Assembly: GCA_039111635.1 (NCBI GenBank)
Contig: JBCAQO010000007.1
Span: forward strand, 310,001 to 374,000
Length of the DNA stretch: 64,000 nucleotides
DNA from: Heterobasidion occidentale
Taxonomy: Eukaryota; Basidiomycota; Agaricomycetes; Russulales; Bondarzewiaceae
Direction of reading: 5' to 3'
The position numbers and the translations under genes were made by a program. Below are positions 1 through 10,672 of this stretch, piece by piece. The stretch's first letter is position 1. Every line of letters starts with the position of its first letter. The notes under the pieces were generated by a model. It did not search any database. It had not been told where the DNA came from and worked only from the letters and a program-made list of their open reading frames with translations.

Positions 1-370
1 TCCCTTGCCTAGCTTCCCAGAGCTCGAAATCTTCGCTGTCGACCAAATAGGATCTTGAAGCCATCAAGCTGCGCAAACCCTGGCTTCCATATTCCATTTG
101 TGCTAGAGCTTTCTCCGCTCCTTTCTGATGGTCGTCGTCACTCTGATCATCGTTCACCCCTACCTCTATTATTACAGCTTCTGGTGCGAAATTGACATGT
201 CGACCATGTGAAGGGAAATGGAAGGGTAGGGAAGCTAGATGCGCTCGAACTTAGTCCTGTCTGAAGTGATGGAGGATGCCAGTCCTTCTCGTGAAGATGT
301 GAAACGCAACACCGCTTATACTGGGCGACTATACGAATGGGGCGCACAGCTCGGAGATACCATGCACTGA

Positions 371-380
371 TATATATATT
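371..380 (+). promoter_or_regulatory. TATA-like A/T stretch upstream of the methyltransferase
   Basis: An alternating TATATATATT run lies about 50-60 nt before the ATG at 430, a plausible core-promoter position for a fungal gene. It is the only such A/T run near that start. The rest of 1-429 shows no gene. Confidence 0.3.
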
Positions 381-429
381 CAGATGAAGTAACTTGCCTA
401 TCCATCGCTGTCTTCACCCCAATCATAAC

Positions 430-1894
430 ATGTCAGCGTCCGTCGATACCACCGAATCTTTGGACACTGTACAGCTGAGCGAGCGAGCTCCGCGTACATA
501 CCAAAACTATCCTGGATCTAACTACGTCTTGCCTTCGGACGAGCAAGAGCGGCAACGGTGAGGGGTTTTCTCCACCGTGTTCAAAAGGATTCTTGTCGCT
601 GACGCGAATCACTTCCAGACTTGCTCTGCAACATAAAGTCCTCACCAAGGCCTTCGACGACAAGCTTGTCCTTGCGCCGCTAGACCTCGGCCAAGCGCAT
701 TTTGTACTGGACTCTGGGACCGGCGCAGGTGAGTTTCAGGGCCTACTGCATCTTTATATTGGCCCTGGCTCATGACATCTGCTGTTTTAGCGGTATGGTT
801 GTCCGAGTTGGCGCAACGTATCTCCCCTTCTGCCGTCTTGCTCGGCGTCGACATAGAGAGCAGGCTTTTCCCTCAATATCCAGCGAAAAACATGTCGTTT
901 TCTGTGAACTCGATCACCCACCTCCCCTCTGAGTGGACGGAACGCTTCGACCTCGTTCATCAACGCCTTCTCATCGCTGCTTTGCAGAAAGCTGAATGGC
1001 CTGTTGCTTTGGCAGAGATGTTTCGCGTGCTGCGCCCGGGAGGTTGGATTCAGCTTGGGGAAGCTGGTCGTGTCGTCGCTGGGGAGAAGAACGAGCGACT
1101 GAGGGAGCTCATTGACAAGCTCCTCAGCTCTCGAGGGTTGATTCTCGACATCTCCGTCGATCTGCCGGAGCTCGTCAGTCAGGCAGGATTCTCCAATCTT
1201 GTTGTTGAGGAACGCGTCATTCCCTTAGGCAGCTGGGCCGGCCAAGACGGTACAGACGCGGGCAACAATTTCATGGGAGTCTTCCGAGGGATGAAGACGC
1301 CTATCCTTCGATCGGGAGGTTTCGGCATGGTCGATTCCGAGTCTGCTCTGGATCAACTTCTTGACGACGTGAGGTCAGAGTGGGACACTCAGCGAGGCTC
1401 GCAAGTCACGTTCCACATCGTATACGCACAGAAATCCACGATTCCCAGGGGCCCGCTCACGGCTACACGTCCCTCCTATCAGTTCGCTGTCTTGGCCCCG
1501 TATCGCACCGACGAAGATTCCTCCCAGCGCCGGGCGTTGGCGAGGCCGGCGCATATGAGAGCCAACAAAGCATACGTAGAAAAGGGCATGATCAGTGCGC
1601 AAAGCTGACGATTTCGGTGATTCTCCCATGCTGACACGACAATTATAGAGGGTGGCGGGGTGACCGTGTCCCCCAACTCGGTAAACTCCGCGGATCCCAA
1701 GTTGAACGGGTCTCTGCTCATTTACCAAGTGTCCAGCACGGAAGCAGTCAGGAATATCATCGAGGCAGATGTTTACTGGACAGATAATGTGGTGCGTGGG
1801 CAGATTTGAGTGTTGGCGTTGGTGGCTTATGACACGATTCTAGTGGGACAAGGAGAAGATCGAGATTAAGCCGTTCATCGTGGCTTCAGTCTGA
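430..1894 (+). CDS. Class I SAM methyltransferase fused to a YCII-like domain
   Basis: Five exons (430-557, 619-728, 791-1594, 1649-1791, 1844-1894) join to 411 codons with GT-AG introns of 52-62 nt. Residues about 60-80 hold the SAM-binding glycine loop (LDSGTGAG). A conserved acidic pair (GVDIESRLF) follows, then the motif FRVLRPGGWIQLGE, as in LaeA/UMTA-type fungal methyltransferases. The methyltransferase part ends near residue 290 (VTFHIVYAQK). The same exon then runs in frame, without a stop, into SYQFAVLAP and RPAHMRANKAYVEKG. The last two exons add GSLLIYQV, DVYWTDNVWDKEKIEI and a short tail, which is the pattern of YCII-related proteins. YCII domains are small, often free-standing ferredoxin-like folds. 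No in-frame ATG separates the two parts, so a fusion is the simplest reading. The substrate is unknown. Its position beside a halogenase and an O-methyltransferase suggests a tailoring role. Confidence 0.8.
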
Positions 1895-3148
1895 ACTGGG
1901 AAATGAAGTAAATTTCAGGTCTGCGCGCTCACTATTGTTACCTGTCTCTTGAATTGCAATTTTGTACGATACATATAGCTGATTATGAGACATCGAGGAA
2001 GAATGGAGTCCATTTAAGACATGCGCACCATCAATTACATATCCACATTCAACCAACAAGGTTGAGGCTGGTATCTGTCCCACTGTAAGCACATGGGTTC
2101 TCACGAGAAAGAACGTACAGTCACTCCATAAATTCTGTGCGGAACTATATCACGTCCTCTTGCGGTCGTGAAGACTGCGCGGACAGTTTTCGCCTGCTTG
2201 ACTGTCTAGAGTTTCACGACAGCGGATGGGGAAACCCTCAGTACAGGGGCGGGTTATACCACGCTCGGGTGCACTCATATGGAGGAGTAATACGCATACC
2301 TAACCTGACTTGTACGGCTTGGGCAAGTTGCAAGTTATCCCCAAGTGGCACGATTCAACTGAAACTATCTATGGCACTTCAAACTCCGATGAGGGAAACC
2401 GTCCAAAGCGCCGCCACGTCATCGTCGATCGAGGCTACATGTTACGAGAACGACTGTCTTCTGTGTTGGTCAGCAACGGAGACTAGGAGGACAATGGGAT
2501 GGTGAGATGGTGAGTGTACTATATTGCCTGTTGACATTAGTCATCCGACTCATTCATGTCTCTTTTTTTCAACGCAATCACATCCCGCGCGGGGTAAGGC
2601 CAGTGGTGACGACTCGTACATGTCTTGCTTCTGAGTTACTTTGACGTCGCTTGCACGACATTCTAACTCTGCAGTGGAGATACTCGATGCATGATGGCTG
2701 GTATCAATGCGTTTCCTATAAGGATAGCAATTTTCAGCGCCCAGATTACCCATGACATAAAGGCGCCTCGAGCAGCATGATACGGAAGCGCAAATAGAAG
2801 AGGATTGCGTTCACCCTCCATGATATCTGAGAACGGACACATGGCTCATGAAAATAGCAGCCCGTGGGGCGTCAGTGATACGGATATCATGGGACTGCGA
2901 GGCGGCGTCTGTTATGGCAGTTCCACGGAAGAATCCGGCCCATCGAGGCCCTTCAGTCTCTCACAAGCATATGCTGCTCAGATTTCTCAACGCGTGGTCA
3001 AATCAGAAGCATGCCACGCGCTTTTGTTCAAGATCCGACTTATTGATCATCTTTTGGCTGGCAGATCGCGGGAGTTTGACCTTCCAGTACGATCTGGATG
3101 TAAGTATATATATGACCACTACAGTTAGTTCAAGCAGTCACAGTCGAC
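1895..3148. other. Intergenic, no gene recognised
   Basis: Short open frames occur (for example 2137-2505) but none shows splice-consistent extension, a domain motif or a plausible product. It presumably holds the promoter of the gene starting at 3149. Confidence 0.5.
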
Positions 3149-4501
3149 ATGCCTGAGCCTACCGTCAACGAGATTCGCAGTAAGTCTGCGCAGCGAACGT
3201 CGTCCATGTCTAGCACTGATAGTGTGTGTTGTGGCCAGTATTGGGCATCGTCCTACCTTTAACCTCTCTCTTGGTGACCACCTTCCGTTTGTATGTGCGG
3301 GCCACCAGGAGCAAGCTCTGGTGGGACGACGCTTGGGCAATCTTGGCTTTCATATGTCTCATTGTTCTTATGGTTGCAATCTCGTTGTTCGTGAAAAATC
3401 CAAGTACGTATTTAAGCCAATGATGCTCTCCTCATTTTCTGACGGCACATTCACAGCTCAAGTACCTCACCAGGTCAAGATAGCTGTGTATTACATGTGC
3501 ATTGTTTGAGTTACTTGTTGTCCATCTCTTCTGACTGATAACTTTCACAGGTCTGACCAATTCTACTATGGTGTTACATGGTGGGTAATTTGCAACGGTA
3601 GATCGTGAAGTTGATCGTAAGAACATGTCTCAACCCCACAGGAGTGCAAGATTATCTATTTTGTTCACTATCATCCGCATCTCGTTTGGAACTATGCGCC
3701 GTGCCCTTGTCATACTAGCTGCTTTCTTCGTGGTGGCATGGATCATACTCTTCTCCCAAGTGATGTGGATATGTGAGGGGGACCAGTCCTGGAAGTCCTT
3801 GCCGATTCCACAGTGTCCGCTTGGAAAAGACGTCGCGGCAGCGCAGGTCATCAGTACGCTCACTTCATGTTCCCTGTCACTCACCGCCTCTGATTCTATA
3901 TCGCTCAGCGGATGTCATCACGGATTCGATATTGATTGTCGCTCCGCTCCGATTTATATGGACCGTGGTGCTTGACAGGACGTTGAAGATACGCTTGATG
4001 ACCGTTTTCGGCAGTACGTCGATCACGACCGCGGTCAGCATGTACCATGCCTACGCAGTTTTCGCCAAGGGAGGGCTGACGGAGTCCAGGGCAGGAACAA
4101 TCCAGGTAAGATAATACACGGTCACATATACACGAGTAGATCTCAATCACGACGATCTACAGGCGGCTGTCAGCCTTCTTGTCGCAAACCTGACAGTCGT
4201 AGTCGGGTTTCTCTTCAGACTTCGGCCCTCGACTTCCGAGGCCGATGAGAACACGGAGCCACTGCACTACAGCTTCGCGAGACCGAAGAGGGGCCCGAAT
4301 TCCACGTTCGGGTTGATCTCGACTGTCAGCAACACGGAAGCCCGAGGGCAGAGTGCGACGATTGGGCCGTTCAACCCCGTCTTTGGAGACTCTCGCACGT
4401 TGACGAGCCAACCAGGAGAGACTGAATCACAACCTCAGGACACGTACGAGCTGAAGACCGTCTCTCATTCGAATGAAAGCACGACTAGTGTTCGAAAGTG
4501 A
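3149..4501 (+). CDS. Rhodopsin-domain-type fungal integral membrane protein, copy 1
   Basis: Seven exons (3149-3179, 3239-3403, 3457-3496, 3551-3580, 3642-3853, 3909-4105, 4163-4501) give an intact 337-residue protein. It has several hydrophobic helices, the motif RATRSKLWWDDAWA after the first helix, a central SARLSILFTIIRISFG helix, and a hydrophilic C-terminal tail of about 100 residues. This is the layout of the fungal rhodopsin-domain (SAT4-like) membrane family, usually annotated only as 'integral membrane protein'. Its biochemical role is unknown. A second intact copy lies at 13344-14693 in the same orientation. The last two coding exons are nearly identical between copies, while the first large exon and some introns have diverged. 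Homology continues past the stop codon to about 4780. Confidence 0.8.
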
Positions 4502-6047
4502 AAACGTAGTTAGCATTGTGTAATATGTTTACTTTTCTTTCCCATTTTATTTATTTAATCGGAAATATAAAGTCTTTTCACGGCGAGCTGTATGACTTGA
4601 CCATGTCTGTACGTATCTGTGTCTGTATCATTCTCTTCCTCATACGTATCTTGCTTCAGCCCATCTTGGAGACAATGTGGATGACATTCGCAAGGAACGA
4701 GTGAGATGGCTGAGAGCGAGTTCGCCGGCGATCAACAGAACCCCGGGAAAGCCGAAAAACGAACATTTGAAGTGGTTCAATCTAAGATTATGTATGTATC
4801 CCCCTGCATCAGCAATTTGGACCACTTGCTTGGTACTCCTCAGTTGCTGCCGTTCGCGGTGGCGTAATTGTCTGGGTGATGAGGTCTTGACGGCTGGCCT
4901 GCAAAAGCGCGCCAGCATCAATTGCCGATAGCGACAATCGTCTGATTAGTGATGGAAGGACAGCCTCCCGATGTGGTATAAAATTGGCACAAGCTTGATT
5001 TCTCGCTGATACGAAGCTGAGCCTTCGAACCCTTCAACAATGATGAACACACTGTGCCTGTGCCAGGCCTAGTTGGCTGGGCGGTTAGAGGTGGACTACA
5101 TAGAGCTTCTAAAGATGATGATGAGAAAATCGAGGGGACTGGCCGCCGTAGGAGCGCTAGTTAGCGAACGCGGTTTCTCCAATAGTCTCCTGCACTTCTA
5201 GAGGTACCGAATAGAAGCGTAGCGTGCGATCACCAGTCAGACACTCAATTGAATGAAGTCTCCTGCGAGATGGTGAAAGATCTGAACACTGACACGACAA
5301 CTACTCTGATGACTGTTGACACACAAGGTATACAGCAAAACACCTCAAACTGTTGCCGAAAAAATCCCAGTGTTGATCAATCTCTTCTGGATCTGTGTAC
5401 ATGAAAATGCCGATTTGCCAGCATGTGGAGTCTATGCGGGCGTCAAGTCGTGATAGATCATCTCGAATCGGATTTTCCACGAACCAGTACAATTAGCCGT
5501 CTTCCGAGATCCGAAGATGTCGCTATCGGCATTTGACAAAAACATCACGGCACTGTCAGAAAGTGCGTAACTCGAATATCCACGTGAGCCAATCGTACGT
5601 CTGATGCTAGCAGCTACTTATGAAGCGGAAAATTGTGACCAATATGATCCAATGATCAAATACAGCGACCATGGTGTTTGTAAACAAAAATCAGGAAGGC
5701 CATTCATGAGCTTGAGCGGTACGGCTTCAATCGCGCAATGAACATGAGCCCTTCGAATTGAGCATTGAACAACACGATTTCGCACACAAGTGACAACACA
5801 TATGCAAGAATAGTCCTATCAGATGCTGTCGCACACGCGGTCAGGGTCTATTTCGGTGTCCCCTCACGGACGGCGTCAAGACGTTGAAACGATGGTGAAA
5901 AGCGTTTAATTCTAGCAATCTCAAAGGCAATACACGCGGCGGATTCAATGAACCAGTTCCCCAAACCCGCTTCCTACACTATCATACAGCACGGAGGCCC
6001 GAAGCGCCCAGGGCCGGGAGATTTTTGAGACTTACTGCGGATCATCG
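4502..6047. other. Intergenic; first part is duplicated flank
   Basis: About 4665-4780 resembles 14755-14865 downstream of the second rhodopsin-domain gene, sharing a GTGAGAT block and a GGGAAAGCCG block. The duplication therefore included 3' flanking DNA. From 4800 to 6047 I see no gene, RNA or repeat. Confidence 0.5.
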
Positions 6048-7170
6048 TCAACGGCCTAGCGAGGTTTCATAGTCGAAGGGACCCACCTTGGCACCGACCT
6101 TGGTTGCGAAAGAGGCGATTCGCCCGAGCACCACATCGGGACGGTCTTCCAACACCGCGTGCCCCGCGCCGTCGACAATCAGCACCTCCACATTCGTGAA
6201 CGTCTTTTTCATTTCCCCGGCGAGCGCCTCGCCCATCACCTGGCTGTCCTCTTTCCCGCTCACGATCAGCAGAGGGAAGCCCGTCTGTCCGAGAGCGTGC
6301 AGCTTGGTCGGGTCCTGAGGCCGCGTCAGGATCAGCTGCTTCACCTGGGGCGTCGTCAAGAACGAGCTGCCGATCCATGCACACTTTTTCCTGAACGAGA
6401 CCGCCTTGGGGTCGACGAAGAGAGAGTCGACGAAATCGACCGCCGTCTTGGTGCTCAGCCCGACGTCCTCGGTGGTGAACACAGTCCGGGGAGGAAGCCG
6501 TTGATGACCGGGGTGCCGATGACGCCCATGATGGGGCCGATGAAGGGTAGGCCGCCGAGATAGACGATGCCGGAGAGTGTGTCCGGGGGCAGGTGCGCCG
6601 CGATGTCACATATGACGGTGCCTTTGGGGCGAGGGTGAGTGAGCGAGTGGACGGACGGGATGCGATCACGGGAGATCAGCAGGTGAGAAACGCACTGCCG
6701 AGGCTCCTGTTGAATGGCGGTGTGGTGTGTCAGCGACCTGTGGGAGGCGAGAGAGGGAGACGGGCGGGGGCGGAGCTCACCATCCTACAAAGATCGGCTT
6801 TCTCAGGCCAAAGGCGGCGGCGACGGCGGCGTAGTCCTCTGCGTAGAGGTGGGAGAGGTGGCCGTGTGCCGTGTCTGGCTTCCCGCTCCTGCCGTGACCA
6901 CGCATGTCGTAGCGGACCTGGAAGGTGAAGATGAAGATAAGGAGATCAGAGATGGGTCGGAGGGCGTCGAGGCGGGGAGACGCTGACGAGGTAGAAATGC
7001 TTGAGGATGTCCGTGTTGGCGAAGGCATCGTCGAAGCAGGTCGCGTTCAGGGAGAGGCCGTGGAGGAAGACGATGCCGGGGTTCTTGGGGTTACCGGCTG
7101 CGTCTGCGTAGATGAGGGTGCCGTCCTTGGAAGAGACGAGTTTTCCGGTCGAGATCGAGGAGGAGGCCAT
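6048..7170 (-). CDS. Alpha/beta hydrolase with a 2-nt frameshift
   Basis: Minus-strand exons are 7170-6988, 6917-6781, an 11-nt microexon 6706-6696, and 6621-6048. The start is the ATG at 7170. The fold's landmarks are all present: oxyanion loop VFLHGLSLNATCFDD, YDMRGHGRSGKPD, nucleophile elbow GWSLG (built across the microexon), acid region SGKEDSQV and catalytic His in GAGHAV. With a dinucleotide AC at 6479-6482 (plus strand) counted once instead of twice, the reading gives 300 residues. As written, the frame shifts just after FLPG and hits a stop soon after. This is either recent inactivation or an assembly error. It probably hydrolyses an ester or lactone. It is divergent from, or shares its upstream region with, nothing obvious. 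Its neighbours are the halogenase and the methyltransferase. Confidence 0.75.
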
Positions 7171-7759
7171 GAGAAAGGTGAGTGCGGTCGTCGGCGACGT
7201 TGCTGAGTGAGAGGCGTCGACAGGGAAAGGCGAGCTCAACGCCTTTTAAGGTCCGTGCCCCAGATTGGATGCTCGGCCCAGGAATGGAATGTGCGCACCT
7301 TTGGTTCGACGGCGCTTGTGGGTGCTAGTCAGCGGCGAGTCGATGCAGAGAGGAACTCACACGTGAGAACGAGGGCTGCCGAGGACACCCCAATGGGGGG
7401 GCTCCATGCAGCATGCCGTACTTCGACGCAGCACCTGCGTCTGGGTGGATGTCTGTCTTCTTGCCGCCTGTACAGATTCCATTCTGATCTGATCTGTCTC
7501 TGTTCTGGATGCGGACGTCCAGTGCCTCGAGCGGTGAAGAACAAGCGCTGGCGTCGTTAGTCAGCAACCATGCCTACGTCCGGCAATCAGTCAGGTCGCC
7601 GACATCGACATGGCGCGCCTCCAAGTTGGCGGAGTGTTGGCGCCGTGGCGGAGGCAAGTTGGCGGTCGGTGCGATCATGCGGTGGCAACAATCGATATCG
7701 AACAAACGAAAGATCGAAACACGCCTACGCCTACGCCTACGCCTGCTTCTCGCTATCGT
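7171..7759. other. Intergenic between hydrolase start and halogenase stop
   Basis: No gene is recognised. It contains the hydrolase 5' region and, near its other end, the hexamer repeat at 7721-7744 just beyond the halogenase stop codon. Confidence 0.5.
7721..7744 (+). repeat. Hexanucleotide tandem repeat (ACGCCT)x4
   Basis: Four perfect copies of ACGCCT lie 16 nt beyond the halogenase stop codon, in its presumed 3' untranslated region. Confidence 0.9.
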
Positions 7760-9935
7760 CTATAGTACTCCCACGCCGTCCAGTCCCAGCTTCCCTCTAA
7801 CGCACACAGGCACAAACCCGCCCCACGCCTCGTGCCCGAACTGCTGCGCTACATCGTACATCGTGTGGATCGGCTTCCGCGCGTTGATTTCGTTCAACAC
7901 ATGCATCGCCTCCTCGTCCTCTTCCCCCACGATCTTCTTGACGTCCTCGGACAACAGGATAGGGCCTTGCTTGTCCACCAACCTTCGATCCACCCTGGCA
8001 GCGACCGTCGAGTGCATCTTCGGGTCCGTCGGAGCGAACAGGTTCGAGCAGAACTCGATCGCCCTTTGCACCTCGTCTTCCGTCAGCTCTTTTCCCACGT
8101 CCCCCGCCCCTTGCAGCACTTTCATGTCCAGACCGAGGTCAGATCAACGCAGCCGCACGAGCGGTCTTTGCTCACCTGGTCTGAGAAGCGCAAACGCCCG
8201 GTCAAAGTCGCCCTCGTTCAAGTCCTGCAGCACAGGCGCGTGCTGTGCCTTGACCTGCTTGTACGCGCTCAGAACGACCATCAAGAACCTGATCCATGTC
8301 CACGCCGCCGTCAACGCGAACCCGACGGGCATGGGGCATGGCGACTCACCGGGTGTACGAGGTTCCCACCTTGAGTTCGTGATACGTCTGAGCCTCGCGT
8401 TCACTGCAGTGGCCTCTGATGGAGGCTGCGATGGTGCATGCGGAGGATAGCGCGCTCGTGAACGCGAGATGCACACCGGATGAGAAGAATGGGTCTATGA
8501 AAGCTGTAGAGCATTCAGCAAATCCACTCCCCCTGAGTCGCGCCGATCGGCACGTACCGCCCGCATCTCCTACTATCCGGAAGTGATCTCCCGCTACCGC
8601 GGTCGCCTTGTAGCTGTAGTCGCTGGCGGACTTGACCTCGCTGCTCAGCCACGCCTTTTCCAGCAAGCTCGCCAGCCCCAGAGTGAACCGAAGCTGGTCC
8701 AAGTAGTGCGTCTTCAGAACCACGTCGTCGACGGGCCGACCTTCGAAACCACGCCGCGTCTCAGCTTTCTTCGCGACGCTGGACTCCTCCGTGGTGACGA
8801 ACCCCACGGAAACCGTCCCGTCGTGAAGCGGGATGTACCAACTCCAACCCGTTTCGTCTGCGAGCACACGTCAGATGAATTCGATGAATTCGAAGCAAAC
8901 GGCGCTAGCGATGGGCGCGCGCTCACCCGTCAATGCCTCGAACCACGGCGCGTTCTCCCTCGTCGTCCCAGGAGAGTACACCTTTCCCCCTCTCCAGTAG
9001 CCCCAGCAGGCAACGTTCCTCAGGCTCTGATTGAACGTCCGGTTTTTCAGATGCCTAGTCGACATGATTCCGGCACGCCCGGAGGCATCCACGAGCCACT
9101 CGAAACGAACGGACCCCTTTGCGCCCGACTTGGACACCCATTCGGCGGCGACGGGCCTCTCGGGGTGCCGGTCGCTGAATACGATGTTGACGACCTTGAC
9201 GCCTTGGAACACCTTGACGCCGTTGTTGGCCGCATTCTTCAACATGATGTCGTCAAACTCGGCTCGGATCTAGGCGAGTATCCCCATGAGCGTGCGCGGT
9301 TCGTCCAGATGGAGCTTTCACTGACCACATTCCATGCCTGATTGTTAGAGTCCAGAGATGTAAAGTCGGTGTCTGATGGGTGGAAAGCGCCGACGTGAGC
9401 GTTTGCCAGAGGCGCAGCACGATCGTTGGCTTACATCCTTCACGGCTGAACTGATTGAGCTTGACGGCGGCGCCGGGCTGCACAAGGGTTAGTAAGGTCG
9501 CGTCGGACAGAGGCGAAGAGCGAGTGGGTTACCTTTGGCGTGAAGCCGTGAGATGAGAGAAGGTCGTCGGCATCTATGAGAGCCAGAAATTGATGAATGG
9601 AAGGCAAGAGGCTTTCCCCGATGTGATATCTGCGGGTTCGTCAGCGACATTCTCCGTCGGCGAGTTGGAAGTTCCGAACCGCGGAAATACGTCGCTCTCG
9701 AGCAGCACGACGTCGAAGCCCTCTGAGCGTGTGGCATGGAAATCAGCGCGATCAGGGCATGCACCAAGAGCATCAAGTACCTCTGGCAAGCAGCGTCGCA
9801 GAATAGGAACCAGAGGGACCACCTCCTATGACGAGAACCTGTGCCTTGAGAGGCTGGAGACGGCAGGCCGTTTGAGATGCAGCACAGGCCGTGCAAGCGA
9901 TCCGACGTGCGTACCATAGAAGAAACGAGTCCCAT
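7760..9935 (-). CDS. Flavin-dependent halogenase (tryptophan-halogenase-like fold)
   Basis: Eleven exons on the minus strand join without any stop to 530 residues: 9935-9915, 9853-9781, 9722-9680, 9629-9533, 9477-9435, 9372-9326, 9269-8927, 8857-8558, 8503-8350, 8288-8176, 8118-7760. The N-terminus has the FAD-binding motif VLVIGGGPSGSYSA. Exon 4 has YHIGESLLPS. Exon 7 contains FEWLVDASGRAG, and exon 8 the halogenase signature WSWYIPLHDG (WxWxIP), which keeps the enzyme from acting as a monooxygenase. FIDPFFSSGVHLAF follows in exon 9. Such enzymes use reduced FAD, oxygen and chloride or bromide, with a lysine chloramine, to halogenate activated aromatic or enol carbons. Basidiomycete members include those of melleolide biosynthesis. 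The enzyme needs a separate flavin reductase, which I do not see nearby. The adjacent O-methyltransferase points to a halogenated, methylated phenolic product. Confidence 0.9.
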
Positions 9936-10672
9936 GATATCTGGAGGTGATGATCGTACAGCAAGTGCGAGAGAGGTCGGGCTGTATTGTGCAATTTACT
10001 GGAGCTTATATAGCACCATTCCATTGTGCACCGATTTCAGCGAGGTGTCAATTTTTCGGAGACTGCATCACTGCTCAGTGCTCGCAAGTCGCAGTCATTC
10101 GGCCGGTGCCGAGGATGGCGTTGAAGCGTCGAGGTACGTGATATCGCTAGATCTCAGCGTTCGCCTACAAACCCTCGTCTTCCCGGTCCCTATCCTCGTG
10201 GTCCCTGTCTTCGCGCATATCAACGAGCGTGTTCCTGCTTTCGTACAGCAGGCGCACGCTATTCTGAGTGGGGACTCGGGAGCGCTCATGCATTCTGAAG
10301 CAAGGAGAACGTACGGGGGGGGGGATGAACGGCACTCGACGTGTCAGACAGACAGATCAGAATGACAGATCAGAATGACAGATCAGAATGACAGATCAGA
10401 ATGATAGATCAGAAGACAGAACCCACTGAGGAGCGCTGACGCTCTGCGAAGTTCAAGAACCAGAGTCGCCCAGAACGAGTCCGGGCAGGAGAATAGCGCC
10501 CAGCCATCCTTGTATTTTCGCTCAAGCGGTATTCGACTCAATTCCCATTTATGGGTTGGTTATCTATCGAACGGGTCCGTGTGCACACCCGCGGAACTGT
10601 TGGAGACAGCCCGAGTCCGAGTAGCAGTACAGAATGATGCCGATGGACCCGTGTCTGGCCTGATATCCTACA
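9936..10672. other. Intergenic between halogenase and O-methyltransferase
   Basis: Holds the halogenase 5' region, a G11 homopolymer near 10316 and the 13-mer minisatellite at 10352-10415. No coding sequence is recognised. Confidence 0.5.
10352..10415 (+). repeat. 13-bp minisatellite (ACAGATCAGAATG) about 5 copies
   Basis: Four perfect 13-nt units start at 10352, followed by a degenerate fifth unit with one substitution and one deletion. It lies about 420 bp upstream of the halogenase start. Confidence 0.95.

Noticed and set aside
8583..9341. Long plus-strand open frame of 252 codons
   Set aside because: It is the antisense shadow of the halogenase, whose exons carry clear motifs on the minus strand.
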